Positions 24,176 through 31,609 of a stretch of 37,619 nucleotides of DNA are shown here, one piece after another. How positions within the stretch are numbered: position 1 is the first letter of the stretch; each line of letters begins with the position of its first letter. The notes beneath the pieces were generated by a model, which was not told the DNA's origin, ran no database searches, and was given only the letters and a program-made list of their open reading frames with translations. Source of the stretch: Bacillota bacterium (GTDB lineage Bacteria > Bacillota > Clostridia > Christensenellales > SZUA-584); contig JAEXTV010000037.1 in the NCBI GenBank assembly GCA_023406895.1, forward strand, positions 1-37,619. Direction: 5' to 3'. The position numbers and the translations under genes were made by a program.

Positions 24176-24184
24176 ATCAATTCT

Positions 24185-25660
24185 CTATTTGAGACCATTC
24201 TTAATATCCTTGGGGAGGTCCTTGTTTGCATAGTATTCCTTCAGTTTCACAAGAATATGGATGATTTCCTCACGCGTCCAATAGCCATTATTCTCTGAAT
24301 AGTAGAGCTGGCTCCCGTCGGTCAAATAATCGGCAAACAATTCAAATTGCTCTTGCGAGAAGTTTTTAGGTTTGATGCGGACAACAGGAAAATGATCGAA
24401 CTCGGGGGCGATGATATCCGCATCCACCTTGATGGTGACTTGGTCATTGGGTTTCAGCTCCCATTCCATATGCCCGTTCACTTTTTTGATCTGTTCGGCG
24501 ATCACTTCTTTTTGTGTCTCAAGCTCTTCTTTATTTTCTTCGGCATTGGCTTGAACAACCTCTTCCACAACACTCGTATTCTTATTGTTGACAGGCGGCG
24601 TTTCCGGCGTGGGCTGGCACGCCGTCGTGAAACAGGTCACCAGCAGCAAGGCCGCAACGAGTGCCGAAATGAATTTCACGCTTGCATGGCTTTTTGCATC
24701 CTTGAATATGCCGCGCACGCGCTGTTCCGCGATTTTCTTCGTGTCGCCCTGTGCCATACCGAGTACGAGCTGGCGGCGGTCTGTCTGCGCGAACAATTTG
24801 ACAATCAGTGAGGCGTAGCGGCTTTTCTGCGGCATATCGAGTGATTTGACAACGGCGCCGTCGCAAGCGACCTCCATATCCGTGCGCATCTGCCGGAAAG
24901 CGAGCCAAACAAACGGATTGAACCAGTAGACGGCATTCAGCAGGCAGACTAGCAGACAGGTGACATGGTCGTGGTGGCGGTAATGCGTGAGCTCGTGGCG
25001 CAGCGCAAACCGTATCTGCTCGTCGTCTAAGGCTACGAGCGTATCCACAGGCATCAGCACGGTTCGCGGCAGCAGCAAAGCGGGGGTGCCGTATGTATAC
25101 TGACAGACGAGCTTTAAATTCGCCCGGATATTCATTTCGGCTTTGGTTTCATTGAAAAGCGCAAGCAGGCGCGCGGAGGGCACCGCGGTATTGCGGCGCA
25201 CCCGGTGGCGCAGTGTCCCATACAAGATGATGATATACAGAACGGATATGCCCGCGCCCGACAGCCAGACGATGAGCAGGATGTCTTCAGCGAAGAGCGG
25301 CTGTGCTTTCACAGACGCTGCCTCAGCGACAGGAGAAACTGCGGTTGTTGCAGGTTTATGGCCCTTCACGGGCTTCGGCTGATAGCCGTAAATAACTTTG
25401 GCGGCAGGTTCGGCGGATGTGATGGCCGGTTGCTCTTGCGGCATCGCAGCGGTTTGAGCCTGCGATGGGGGAGCCGTAAACACGTGAAATCCGCTCTCTA
25501 CCGTCACAGGCAGCATGAGCCGCAGCATCAGCACAACCCAGACGGCATAGTGCAGCCATGGCGACATGCGGCGCTTAAAAACGGCTTTAAGCAGCATTGT
25601 CGCGATGACGATAATGACGGAGTAGACTGTAATTTCAAACAATGTGTTCAGCATGTCCAT
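24185..25660 (-). CDS. BlaR1/MecR1-type M56 membrane metalloprotease sensor, C-terminus cut by TAG
   Basis: The protein has 491 residues. Transmembrane helices lie near 8-27, 35-52, 125-147 and 328-345. The cytoplasmic protease domain has HELTH (222-226) and the third ligand Glu263 in DMEVACDGA. After the last helix (ending TTACQP) the outer part is not a penicillin-binding domain. It is the start of a DUF6034-like domain (VVRIKPKNFSQEQFELFADYL). The ORF then ends at TAG in the same frame as the next ORF. Such sensors cut the BlaI-type repressor encoded just upstream. AGGAGG lies within the blaI end, and the gap is 1 bp. The signal is unknown, and beta-lactam sensing is unlikely. Confidence 0.88.
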   Translation of the reverse strand: MDMLNTLFEITVYSVIIVIATMLLKAVFKRRMSPWLHYAVWVVLMLRLMLPVTVESGFHVFTAPPSQAQTAAMPQEQPAITSAEPAAKVIYGYQPKPVKGHKPATTAVSPVAEAASVKAQPLFAEDILLIVWLSGAGISVLYIIILYGTLRHRVRRNTAVPSARLLALFNETKAEMNIRANLKLVCQYTYGTPALLLPRTVLMPVDTLVALDDEQIRFALRHELTHYRHHDHVTCLLVCLLNAVYWFNPFVWLAFRQMRTDMEVACDGAVVKSLDMPQKSRYASLIVKLFAQTDRRQLVLGMAQGDTKKIAEQRVRGIFKDAKSHASVKFISALVAALLLVTCFTTACQPTPETPPVNNKNTSVVEEVVQANAEENKEELETQKEVIAEQIKKVNGHMEWELKPNDQVTIKVDADIIAPEFDHFPVVRIKPKNFSQEQFELFADYLTDGSQLYYSENNGYWTREEIIHILVKLKEYYANKDLPKDIKNGLK

Positions 25661-25661
25661 A

Positions 25662-26042
25662 TTACTCCTCCTGTTCGCTGCCGAGTGCTGCGATGAGCGT
25701 GAGCAGTTCGTCGCGTTCTTTTTCGGTTAAACCGCTTTTTTTAATCATGCTCGCGAGCAGCAGGCGGGTGCTGTCTTCCGTCAGCTTGGATAGTATTGCG
25801 CTGCTTTCGCTGTCGATGCAGTCTTCCCGCTTCACGAGCGGGGCATAGCAACGGTTGCCGCTGATATTCGTAAACCCGATCAGCCCTTTGTCCGCCATGC
25901 GCTTTAAATAGGTCAGATAGCTGCTTTTGTTCCAATCCACAGCGCTTGAGGCAGCTTCCATGATCTGCGAAAGAAAGAGCGGGCCCTTTTGCCAGAGCGC
26001 CTCCATCAGCACCCACTCCTGCCTTGATAATGCTTCTTTCAT
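25662..26042 (-). CDS. blaI: BlaI/MecI/CopY family transcriptional repressor
   Basis: The protein has 126 residues. An N-terminal winged helix (LSRQEWVLMEALWQKGPLFLSQIMEAA in outline, then NKSSYLTYLKRMADKGLIGF) is followed by a dimerisation and cleavage region and a C-terminal helix (GLTEKERDELLTLIAAL). AAGGAGG precedes the ATG at 26042. The upstream extension to 26108 runs into the operator and is rejected. It would repress its own operon through the inverted repeat at 26084-26099 and be inactivated by the adjacent M56 protease. Confidence 0.9.
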   Translation of the reverse strand: MKEALSRQEWVLMEALWQKGPLFLSQIMEAASSAVDWNKSSYLTYLKRMADKGLIGFTNISGNRCYAPLVKREDCIDSESSAILSKLTEDSTRLLLASMIKKSGLTEKERDELLTLIAALGSEQEE

Positions 26043-26083
26043 AAAACCCTCCTTGAAATTAAGGAAGAAAAATTTAACTTTAC

Positions 26084-26099
26084 GTCTACAATGGTAGAC
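26084..26099. promoter_or_regulatory. BlaI-type operator
   Basis: GTCTAC and GTAGAC form a perfect inverted repeat around AATG. This matches the TCTACA/TGTAGA-like sites of BlaI and MecI, and it overlaps the -10 box of the operon promoter. Confidence 0.85.
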
Positions 26100-26119
26100 C
26101 AAATACAATAAAATGTCAA
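26091..26119 (-). promoter_or_regulatory. Promoter of the blaI-M56 operon
   Basis: On the minus strand, consensus TTGACA (26119-26114) and TACCAT (26096-26091) are 17 bp apart, with the operator sitting on the -10 box. Confidence 0.75.
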
Positions 26120-26187
26120 CTAGTTTTCGTTAAGGGTAAAGAAAAAAATAAGCGCGTTGATATTGCTGATTCGGGTTTGCGTTACAC

Positions 26188-26217
26188 AAAAAAGGCTTTG
26201 AGCTACAACCCTGTAGC
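26188..26217 (-). terminator. Possible terminator of the DUF4177-like gene
   Basis: GCTACA and TGTAGC form a perfect six-base-pair stem around ACCC, 18 bases past the stop. The T run lies eight bases further on, so its efficiency is doubtful. Confidence 0.4.
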
Positions 26218-26234
26218 GGTTGGTTTCGATGGGA

Positions 26235-26498
26235 TTAGGCCGGCTCGTCGTCCACCGGTCTTTTAAACGAGAACAGAATTTGGTTCGGCACAATGCTGCC
26301 CGACGACGTCGGCGGGATCTGGCAAATCAGCTGCCAGCCGTGTGCGCCCATTTCACGCACATAATCAAGAGGGGTGAGGCTCATGCTGTTCGTATGGGCT
26401 TCCTTTTGACTGTTGTCGATGACGTATAAATTGGGTTCAGTATAATCGGCTTTGGCATACGCACCACAACAAACCATGTTGTACTCCCAATGACTCAT
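26235..26498 (-). CDS. Small DUF4177-like protein
   Basis: The protein has 87 residues. It opens SHWEYNMVCCGAYA, contains SLTPLDYVREMGAHGWQLICQIPP and ends in a strand with FSFKRPVDD. This is the layout of DUF4177-type small proteins (WEYKVV ... LNELGAEGWELV ... FKRP). There is no signal peptide or membrane segment. A GTG at 26507 is in frame, but AGGTGAT is better placed for the ATG at 26498. Function is unknown. It forms a single-gene unit upstream of the blaI region on the same strand. Confidence 0.65.
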   Translation of the reverse strand: MSHWEYNMVCCGAYAKADYTEPNLYVIDNSQKEAHTNSMSLTPLDYVREMGAHGWQLICQIPPTSSGSIVPNQILFSFKRPVDDEPA

Positions 26499-27010
26499 TG
26501 CGATCACCTGATTCCATTATATTATTAACTAATTATACTATATATATCGTTATTTAACAATTTAAAATTAGTATAGATTGCACGACATGCTGAAAATTAA
26601 AAAATGATATGTTCAAAGAAAACCGAATTATAAAAGTCTGTTATAGAATATTAAAAATCCATTTATCTCAGCCCTATCAGTCGCTATTCCTATAGTGGGA
26701 AACCGAGAACTGTCGCCGACAAGTAACGGGGGCAGAGAGTACGTTAAGCCCCAGCCAACTCGATCTTTTCATCATTTCATACAGGCTTAAAAGGGGAAAT
26801 TGAAGACTTCTAGATGTTATCAGTCCATTAAATACCGTGATCGCTGACTGCTTGTTTATTGATGCTATCTTTGTTCGAACAAGGCCGATTTGAGAGAAGG
26901 TTACATTTCACTAATTCGTTCGCACGCTTGCGGCTTCAGTGCGGCGGACATACCGACAAGTCTGACAATCCGGTCGTTTGGCGGCCTGTCTGTCTTTGTG
27001 TTTATTCATT
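26499..27010. other. AT-rich intergenic stretch without a recognised gene
   Basis: The first about 150 bp are very AT-rich. The middle (about 26685-26735) has CAGTCGC..GGGAAACC and CTGTCGCCGACAAGTAACGG patterns that may be a decayed palindromic repeat. I see no ORF with a start site and no tRNA-like fold. Confidence 0.4.
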
Positions 27011-27039
27011 CACCCCTCATATAAAAACCGCATATGATA
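27011..27039 (+). promoter_or_regulatory. Sigma-K-like promoter of dpaAB
   Basis: CACC (27011-27014) fits the mACm -35 and CATATGATA (27031-27039) fits the CATANNNTA -10, with 16 bp between. It lies 31 bp before dpaA, and dipicolinate synthase is a mother-cell sigma-K gene in Bacillus. Confidence 0.65.
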
Positions 27040-27069
27040 ACGTATGTTTAACGGCAAAGGGGTTTCTTT

Positions 27070-27903
27070 ATGAAACGCATACTGATCATCGGCGGAGACA
27101 AACGCCAGCTTGCGCTTGCGGATATGCTCAAGGAGAAAGGGCATATTGTGGGCCTTCAGGGCTTTGAAAAGCTCGGGATCGCGGATGAGGATATGGCTGC
27201 TCCCGATTATATATTTCTGCCGGTGCCGTACCGCAACCCAGATGGCAGCATCAAAGCGCCTTTTGCCGATGCCCCGCTCGAGCTCACCTCCATTGTGCGT
27301 CGTTATCCAAACAGCGCTTACGTGCTTGGCCGATGTGATGACAATGCCAAAGCCGTGATGGAGGGCCAAGTGAGATACATGGATTTCAACGATGACGAAG
27401 CCTTTCTTATACGCAACGCCCTGCTCACAGCGCAGGCGGCACTCTGCGCGTATGCGAAATATTCTGAAACGGCCCTCTGCGACACCAAATGCCTTGTGGT
27501 GGGGTATGGGCGCATTTCAAAATTCTTATGCCGTCTGCTCAAAGCGAACGGGGCCAAGGTGGCGGCAGCGGCGCGCAAAGCGCGAGACTTAGAGCTCATT
27601 GCGGACGAAGGGCTCAGCGCCGTGCGCATGGACGATTTGCGGCAGTCACTGCCGTGGGCTGACGTGATATTCAACACGGTGCCCGTTCATATCTTTGAGG
27701 AAAACGAACTGCTCGCCATACGGCGAAATGTTCATGTGATTGAGCTCGCGTCGCCGCCGTACGGAATGGACTTGAAGCTCGCTGAAAAATGCATGGTCAA
27801 TGTGCACGTTGAGCCGAGCTTGCCGGGGCTCTATTTTCCGGTTTCCGCAGCAAGGGCGATGCTGCACAGCTTTGAAAGAGAGGAACTGAAACAATGGAAC
27901 TGA
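27070..27903 (+). CDS. dpaA: Dipicolinate synthase subunit A (SpoVFA)
   Basis: With DpaB this protein makes dipicolinic acid, the spore-core calcium chelator, from dihydrodipicolinate in the mother cell. It has 277 residues. An N-terminal Rossmann-like start reads RILIIGGDKRQLALADML. A second nucleotide-binding unit, CLVVGYGRISKFLCRLLKANG, lies near 140-160. Family features are YVLGRCDD and ELASPPYGMD, and the end is VEPSLPGLYFPVSAA. AAAGGGG precedes the ATG. Its last 10 bases overlap dpaB, so the pair is translationally coupled. The gene shows the host is or was a spore former. Confidence 0.95.
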   Translation: MKRILIIGGDKRQLALADMLKEKGHIVGLQGFEKLGIADEDMAAPDYIFLPVPYRNPDGSIKAPFADAPLELTSIVRRYPNSAYVLGRCDDNAKAVMEGQVRYMDFNDDEAFLIRNALLTAQAALCAYAKYSETALCDTKCLVVGYGRISKFLCRLLKANGAKVAAAARKARDLELIADEGLSAVRMDDLRQSLPWADVIFNTVPVHIFEENELLAIRRNVHVIELASPPYGMDLKLAEKCMVNVHVEPSLPGLYFPVSAARAMLHSFEREELKQWN

Positions 27904-28481
27904 CCGGAAAGAGAATCGGATTTGCACTGACCGGCTCGTTTTGCACATATGGAGACATACTCCCATCGATAAAGGCACTCGTGATAAACGGCGCGGATGT
28001 GACGCCGATATTGTCTTATAATGCCGCCAATCTTGATACACGCTTTATTAAATCGACAGATCTGAAAGCGTATTTAACCGATGTGACAGGAAAAGATATC
28101 ATCGACGACCTTGTGAAGGCAGAGCCGATCGGCCCTAAAAAACTGTTGGATTTGCTGATTGTTGCGCCGTGCACGGGCAACACGCTTGCCAAGCTCGCTC
28201 TCGGGATCACCGACACGCCCGTGCTGCTCGCGGCCAAAGCGCACCTGCGCAATCAGGCACCGGTGCTGATTGCGGTATCCACAAACGACGCGCTGGCTGC
28301 GAACGCGAAAAATTTGGGAGCGCTGCTCAACACGCGCCATATTTATTTTGTGCCGTACCGACAGGATGATCACAAGAAAAAGGAAACTTCGATTGTGGCC
28401 GATATGAATTTAATCGTCGATGCGGCCAAATCGGCGCTCGACGGCATTCAGATGCAGCCTGTGATGCTTGATCCGAAGTAG
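27894..28481 (+). CDS. dpaB: Dipicolinate synthase subunit B (SpoVFB), flavoprotein
   Basis: The protein has 195 residues of the flavin-binding decarboxylase-like fold (UbiX/Dfp type). The start is GKRIGFALTGSFCTYGDI, and the mid-segment is LLIVAPCTGNTLAKLALGITDTPV. A conserved tail region contains FVPYRQDDHKKKETS. It is the partner of DpaA in dipicolinate formation. The start codon lies within the dpaA end, where AGAGAGGAAC gives a weak site, consistent with coupled translation. Confidence 0.95.
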   Translation: MELTGKRIGFALTGSFCTYGDILPSIKALVINGADVTPILSYNAANLDTRFIKSTDLKAYLTDVTGKDIIDDLVKAEPIGPKKLLDLLIVAPCTGNTLAKLALGITDTPVLLAAKAHLRNQAPVLIAVSTNDALAANAKNLGALLNTRHIYFVPYRQDDHKKKETSIVADMNLIVDAAKSALDGIQMQPVMLDPK

Positions 28482-28545
28482 TATCAATAATTGCGTTCCC
28501 TTTTGCGGATAATAACGAAAATAACGCTTAATTAAAGGGGCCGCT

Positions 28546-29223
28546 ATGCAGAATACGAACGAGGATCAGGCAAAGAATACCGACAGCATAAACGAAGGGG
28601 CGGAAATCAAAGAGTACGGCGCTCCGCTTGCGCAATCTCCCATCCATGTGGTCAGCATCATCGGCCAGATTGAGGGACACATGAATTTGCCGCCGCAGAA
28701 CAAGACGACAAAATATGAACATATTCTGCCGCAGCTTGTCATGATCGAGCAGGATCCCAACGTGCGCGGCTTTGTTCTGCTTATCAACACAGTCGGCGGT
28801 GATGTGGAGGCAGGGCTTGCGCTGGCCGAGATGATCGCGGGGATGAGCAAGCCGAGCGTGTCGCTCGTGCTGGGCGGCGGCCACAGCATCGGCGTCACGC
28901 TGGCTGTATCGACAAGTTATTCTTATATATCACCATCGGCCAGCATGACAATTCACCCAATCCGCATGAGCGGCGTGATTATCGGCGTGCCGCAGACGTT
29001 TGATTTCTTCAACAAAATGCAGAAGCGCATTGTTGATTTTGTATGCGCCCATTCAAAAATATCCGAACCCAAATACCGTGAGCTCATGACGCTGACGGGC
29101 GAAATGGCCAACGATGTGGGCACCGTGCTCGTGGGGGAAGAGGCAGTGAAATACGGTATTATCGACGAGGTGGGTACGTTTGCCGCGGCATCGGTGAAAA
29201 TCAGGGAACTGGCGGGGCTGTGA
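28546..29223 (+). CDS. tepA: ClpP-class serine protease, TepA-like
   Basis: The protein has 225 residues of the ClpP/crotonase fold. The catalytic residues are readable as Ser114 in GGGHSIGV and His137 in MTIHPIRM. The oxyanion segment is NTVGGDVEAGLALAEMI. The insert GVIIGVPQTFDFFNKMQKRI is typical of Bacillus TepA (YmfB), a translocation-enhancing peptidase or germination-linked protease. The N-terminal about 30 residues are polar and variable. Its position between dpaAB and the spoIIIE/ftsK gene matches B. subtilis. AAAGGGG lies before the ATG, and a terminator follows. Confidence 0.9.
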   Translation: MQNTNEDQAKNTDSINEGAEIKEYGAPLAQSPIHVVSIIGQIEGHMNLPPQNKTTKYEHILPQLVMIEQDPNVRGFVLLINTVGGDVEAGLALAEMIAGMSKPSVSLVLGGGHSIGVTLAVSTSYSYISPSASMTIHPIRMSGVIIGVPQTFDFFNKMQKRIVDFVCAHSKISEPKYRELMTLTGEMANDVGTVLVGEEAVKYGIIDEVGTFAAASVKIRELAGL

Positions 29224-29252
29224 GCAAACATATCAAAAGCGGTTGATATAAG

Positions 29253-29299
29253 AAAAGGGCATCCGTACAGTTTTTGTACATATGCCTTTTTTGTTTTTT
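29253..29299 (+). terminator. Terminator after tepA
   Basis: AAAAGG-G-CAT pairs with ATGCCTTTT with one bulged base, with an inner GTAC/GTAC stem, and is followed by a long T run. Confidence 0.8.
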
Positions 29300-29356
29300 T
29301 GAAAAGTCAATATAGCCTTCCTCAGTTGACTGCTCCAGAAAGTCATTATACATTTT

Positions 29357-29404
29357 CTCTCCTTCAGTCACCTATCGGTAAGAGCTCCCTCGTCAGAGGG
29401 AGCC
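29357..29404 (-). repeat. Dispersed palindromic repeat, copy C
   Basis: CAGTCACC..CGGTAAGAGCTCCCTC..GAGGGAGCC has the same orientation as copy B. It is preceded, as there, by a CCTCAG..GACT segment (about 29318-29335). The GGTGAC half of the second stem is mutated. Confidence 0.65.
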
Positions 29405-29415
29405 TTGGCTGCGCA

Positions 29416-30393
29416 TCAAACACTTTTAATGCGGATAACAATTTTACCTTTTGCATGCCCCTCGCTGTAGTATCGGATGGCATCATGAAATTCATTTAAT
29501 TGAAAGCATCTGTCAATAACGGGATGAATTTTATCTTCTTCAATGAGCGACGTTAAATAGTTTAAATCATCCTGGCTGGATTTGTGTAGCAGGTTGACCA
29601 TCTTGTGCTTTTGAGTCAGTGACAGAATCGGCCCCAGTATCATGACTTCAAATATTTGTTTTCCTATTCCGCCGGCCATGACATACCTTCCGCCATGTTT
29701 TAAAGCATGCTTATAATCACGAATCGGTCTGTAACCATTGACAGCCATAATCAGATCGTACTGTTGTCCGCGTCCGATAAAGTCCTCATTATTGTAATCA
29801 ATTACATGATCAGCTCCGATTGACCGCATGAGTTCCATATTTCTCGTGCTGCATACAGCGGTAACCTCGGCTTTAAGCGCTTTGGCAATCTGCACGGCAA
29901 AAGTGCCGACACCGCCGGAAGCGCCATATATTAATACGCTTTGACCGGGTGCAATTTCGCCTTTATCCCGCAAGCCCTGCAACGCTGTGACAGCGGCCAT
30001 GGGAACAGCCGCTGCTTCCTCAAATGAAAGATTAGGGGGTTTTCTAGACAGAACTTGCTCCGGTACACAAACATATTCAGCATAACTGCCCCAACCGCAT
30101 CCGGAAAGATCACCGTAAACCTCATCACCGGGTTTGAATTGCCTTATATTCTTACCAACAGATTCTATCCTGCCAGCTATATCGCCGCCCGGTATCTTGA
30201 ATTTTGATTTTTGCAGCCCAGACCATGCACGCGCTACCAATGGACGACCTGTAATCATCGCGAGGTTACCAAAATTTACAGATGAAGCCATGACTTTGAC
30301 CAATATCATGTCATCAATTGGAACCGGTTTTTCTGTTTCTTTTAACTCGGCATCTTCAATAGGCCCATAATTTTCACAATAAACGGCTTGCAT
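29416..30393 (-). CDS. Zinc-independent MDR family oxidoreductase (quinone reductase-like)
   Basis: The protein has 325 residues of the medium-chain dehydrogenase/reductase family. The N-terminal catalytic domain shows ILVKVMASSVNFGNL and GGDIAGRIESVGKNIRQFKPGDEVYG, without the cysteine set of structural or catalytic zinc. The NADPH fold has VLIYGASGGVGTFAVQIAKAL (near 150-170). The end is HAKGKIVIRI. Such enzymes reduce quinones or reactive alkenals. It starts 2 bp after the membrane protein gene and has AGAGG inside that gene's end, so it is the third gene of the sigma-factor operon. Codon use is more AT-rich than in neighbours, which hints at separate ancestry. Confidence 0.9.
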   Translation of the reverse strand: MQAVYCENYGPIEDAELKETEKPVPIDDMILVKVMASSVNFGNLAMITGRPLVARAWSGLQKSKFKIPGGDIAGRIESVGKNIRQFKPGDEVYGDLSGCGWGSYAEYVCVPEQVLSRKPPNLSFEEAAAVPMAAVTALQGLRDKGEIAPGQSVLIYGASGGVGTFAVQIAKALKAEVTAVCSTRNMELMRSIGADHVIDYNNEDFIGRGQQYDLIMAVNGYRPIRDYKHALKHGGRYVMAGGIGKQIFEVMILGPILSLTQKHKMVNLLHKSSQDDLNYLTSLIEEDKIHPVIDRCFQLNEFHDAIRYYSEGHAKGKIVIRIKSV

Positions 30394-30395
30394 AT

Positions 30396-30809
30396 TTAAT
30401 CCTCTTTCGGTTCAGACTGGCTCTTTGTATCCTGCTTGCTGATATACTCGTCAAATGCGCTTTTGCCTTCCTTTTCCCACCACTCGTTGTAATGCTTATA
30501 GTTTTCTTTTTCCCCTTCGCCATCTGTATCATTATTTTTCTTATTGTTTTTCTTCTTGTCCTTGCTGTCGCTGTTGCCGATTGAACTGCCGAATATTATT
30601 TTTGCCAGTACAAAGATGCCCACGGCCTGCCAATAGGTGATCTCCGGCAGCCCGAATATACCTGGCATCAGCGAGTTCCAGAGCCACATAATGAGATAAC
30701 CGAGCCCAAGCCCGAGCAGCACCACGCCGCCCGCAATAAAGAAGGAAGCGAACAGCCGTCTTCTCCATTTGGGCATTTTTTCCCAGCTTTCTTTTGTAGG
30801 TTTAATCAT
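30396..30809 (-). CDS. Membrane protein partner of the ECF sigma factor (putative anti-sigma-like)
   Basis: The protein has 137 residues. The conserved-looking core MPKWRRRLFASFF is followed by two hydrophobic helices (FIAGGVVLLGLGLGYLIMWL and YWQAVGIFVLAKIIFG) with GIFGLPEITYWQA between. The C-terminal half is cytoplasmic or highly charged (Lys/Asn/Asp/Glu), with HYNEWWEKEGKSAFDEYI. An ATG at 30830 overlaps the sigma stop (ATGA). AAAGGAG then lies ahead of ATGs at 30815 and 30809, and 30809 has the better spacing. A role as a sensor or anti-sigma factor is inferred from position, since no known anti-sigma domain is seen. Confidence 0.7.
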   Translation of the reverse strand: MIKPTKESWEKMPKWRRRLFASFFIAGGVVLLGLGLGYLIMWLWNSLMPGIFGLPEITYWQAVGIFVLAKIIFGSSIGNSDSKDKKKNNKKNNDTDGEGEKENYKHYNEWWEKEGKSAFDEYISKQDTKSQSEPKED

Positions 30810-30826
30810 CGTCATAATCTCCTTTA

Positions 30827-31369
30827 TCATGGTTTAAATTCTTTAAGCATCTCCTGCAGCGCTTTGACTGCGCGGAACTTTCGTGACAGCAGCGTGCCTA
30901 CCGGTTCATTCCACTGAGCCGAGAGTGTTTTGAAAGAAAGCCCGTGCATCTCCGTCGCAATGAAGACGGCCTGCTGCCTGGGTTCAAGCTTGCTGATCGC
31001 TCCGGAAAGCCTGCGCATAAACTCTTTGCGTTCGGCCGCGCCGCTGACGCTGGCCGTTTCATCCATGAGCAGCTCTAAGAACTTGATTTCACCGTCGTCA
31101 TCAAGGCAGTTTTGCAAAGAGACGATGCGGCGGTTCTTGCGGTGATGGTCAATAATCTTGTTGCGCAGTGCGCGGTAAACGTAAGCCCCTAAATTTTCGA
31201 TGCTAAAAGGGTCGTCTGCCCGTTTGAAAAGGTTCAGCATCACTTCGCCGACAATATCCTCGGCATCCATGTCGTCGATATCGCTCATTCTTTTTTTTAC
31301 GTAGCCGGTCAGCTTTCGGTTTTCCGCTGCGAAATATTCAAACAACCGGCTTTTTGATTTCTGATCCAT
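30827..31369 (-). CDS. ECF-type RNA polymerase sigma factor
   Basis: The protein has 180 residues. Region 2 (about 35-80) contains DAEDIVGEVMLNLFKRADDPFSIENLGAYVYRALRNKIIDHHRK in outline. Region 4 (about 120-170) contains ISKLEPRQQAVFIATEMHGLSFKTLSAQWNEPVGTLLSRKFRAVKAL. Region 3 is lacking, as in ECF sigmas. It probably directs transcription of its own operon with the membrane protein and the MDR reductase downstream. The start ATG has AAGGA upstream. A matching promoter motif was not identified with confidence in the 230 bp before it. Confidence 0.92.
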   Translation of the reverse strand: MDQKSKSRLFEYFAAENRKLTGYVKKRMSDIDDMDAEDIVGEVMLNLFKRADDPFSIENLGAYVYRALRNKIIDHHRKNRRIVSLQNCLDDDGEIKFLELLMDETASVSGAAERKEFMRRLSGAISKLEPRQQAVFIATEMHGLSFKTLSAQWNEPVGTLLSRKFRAVKALQEMLKEFKP

Positions 31370-31609
31370 TACACCGTTCCTTGCCTTGCCAATGATATTA
31401 AGACGGCGAAGCTAAGAAAATATTGCAGAGAATGTTGAAATTATTTCTTGTATATGCCATCAACTATATAAACCATATGGGCATCGCGATAACGCAGTTC
31501 TACGACGAAAAGAAGTTTATATGGTAATAATGGAAGAAATGTCCTTGCGTCGGACAGAAGTGATTGTATATTTCCCTCGGTATGATATAATGATGACGAG
31601 GTGAAACAC

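Noticed and set aside
24185..24187. TAG as a reassigned sense codon in this genome
   Set aside because: Several intact genes in the window end in TAG at family-normal lengths, so a genome-wide code change does not fit.
24185..26108. A beta-lactam resistance regulon
   Set aside because: The sensor lacks a penicillin-binding domain and no beta-lactamase or PBP gene is nearby. Only the BlaI/M56 regulatory pair is present.
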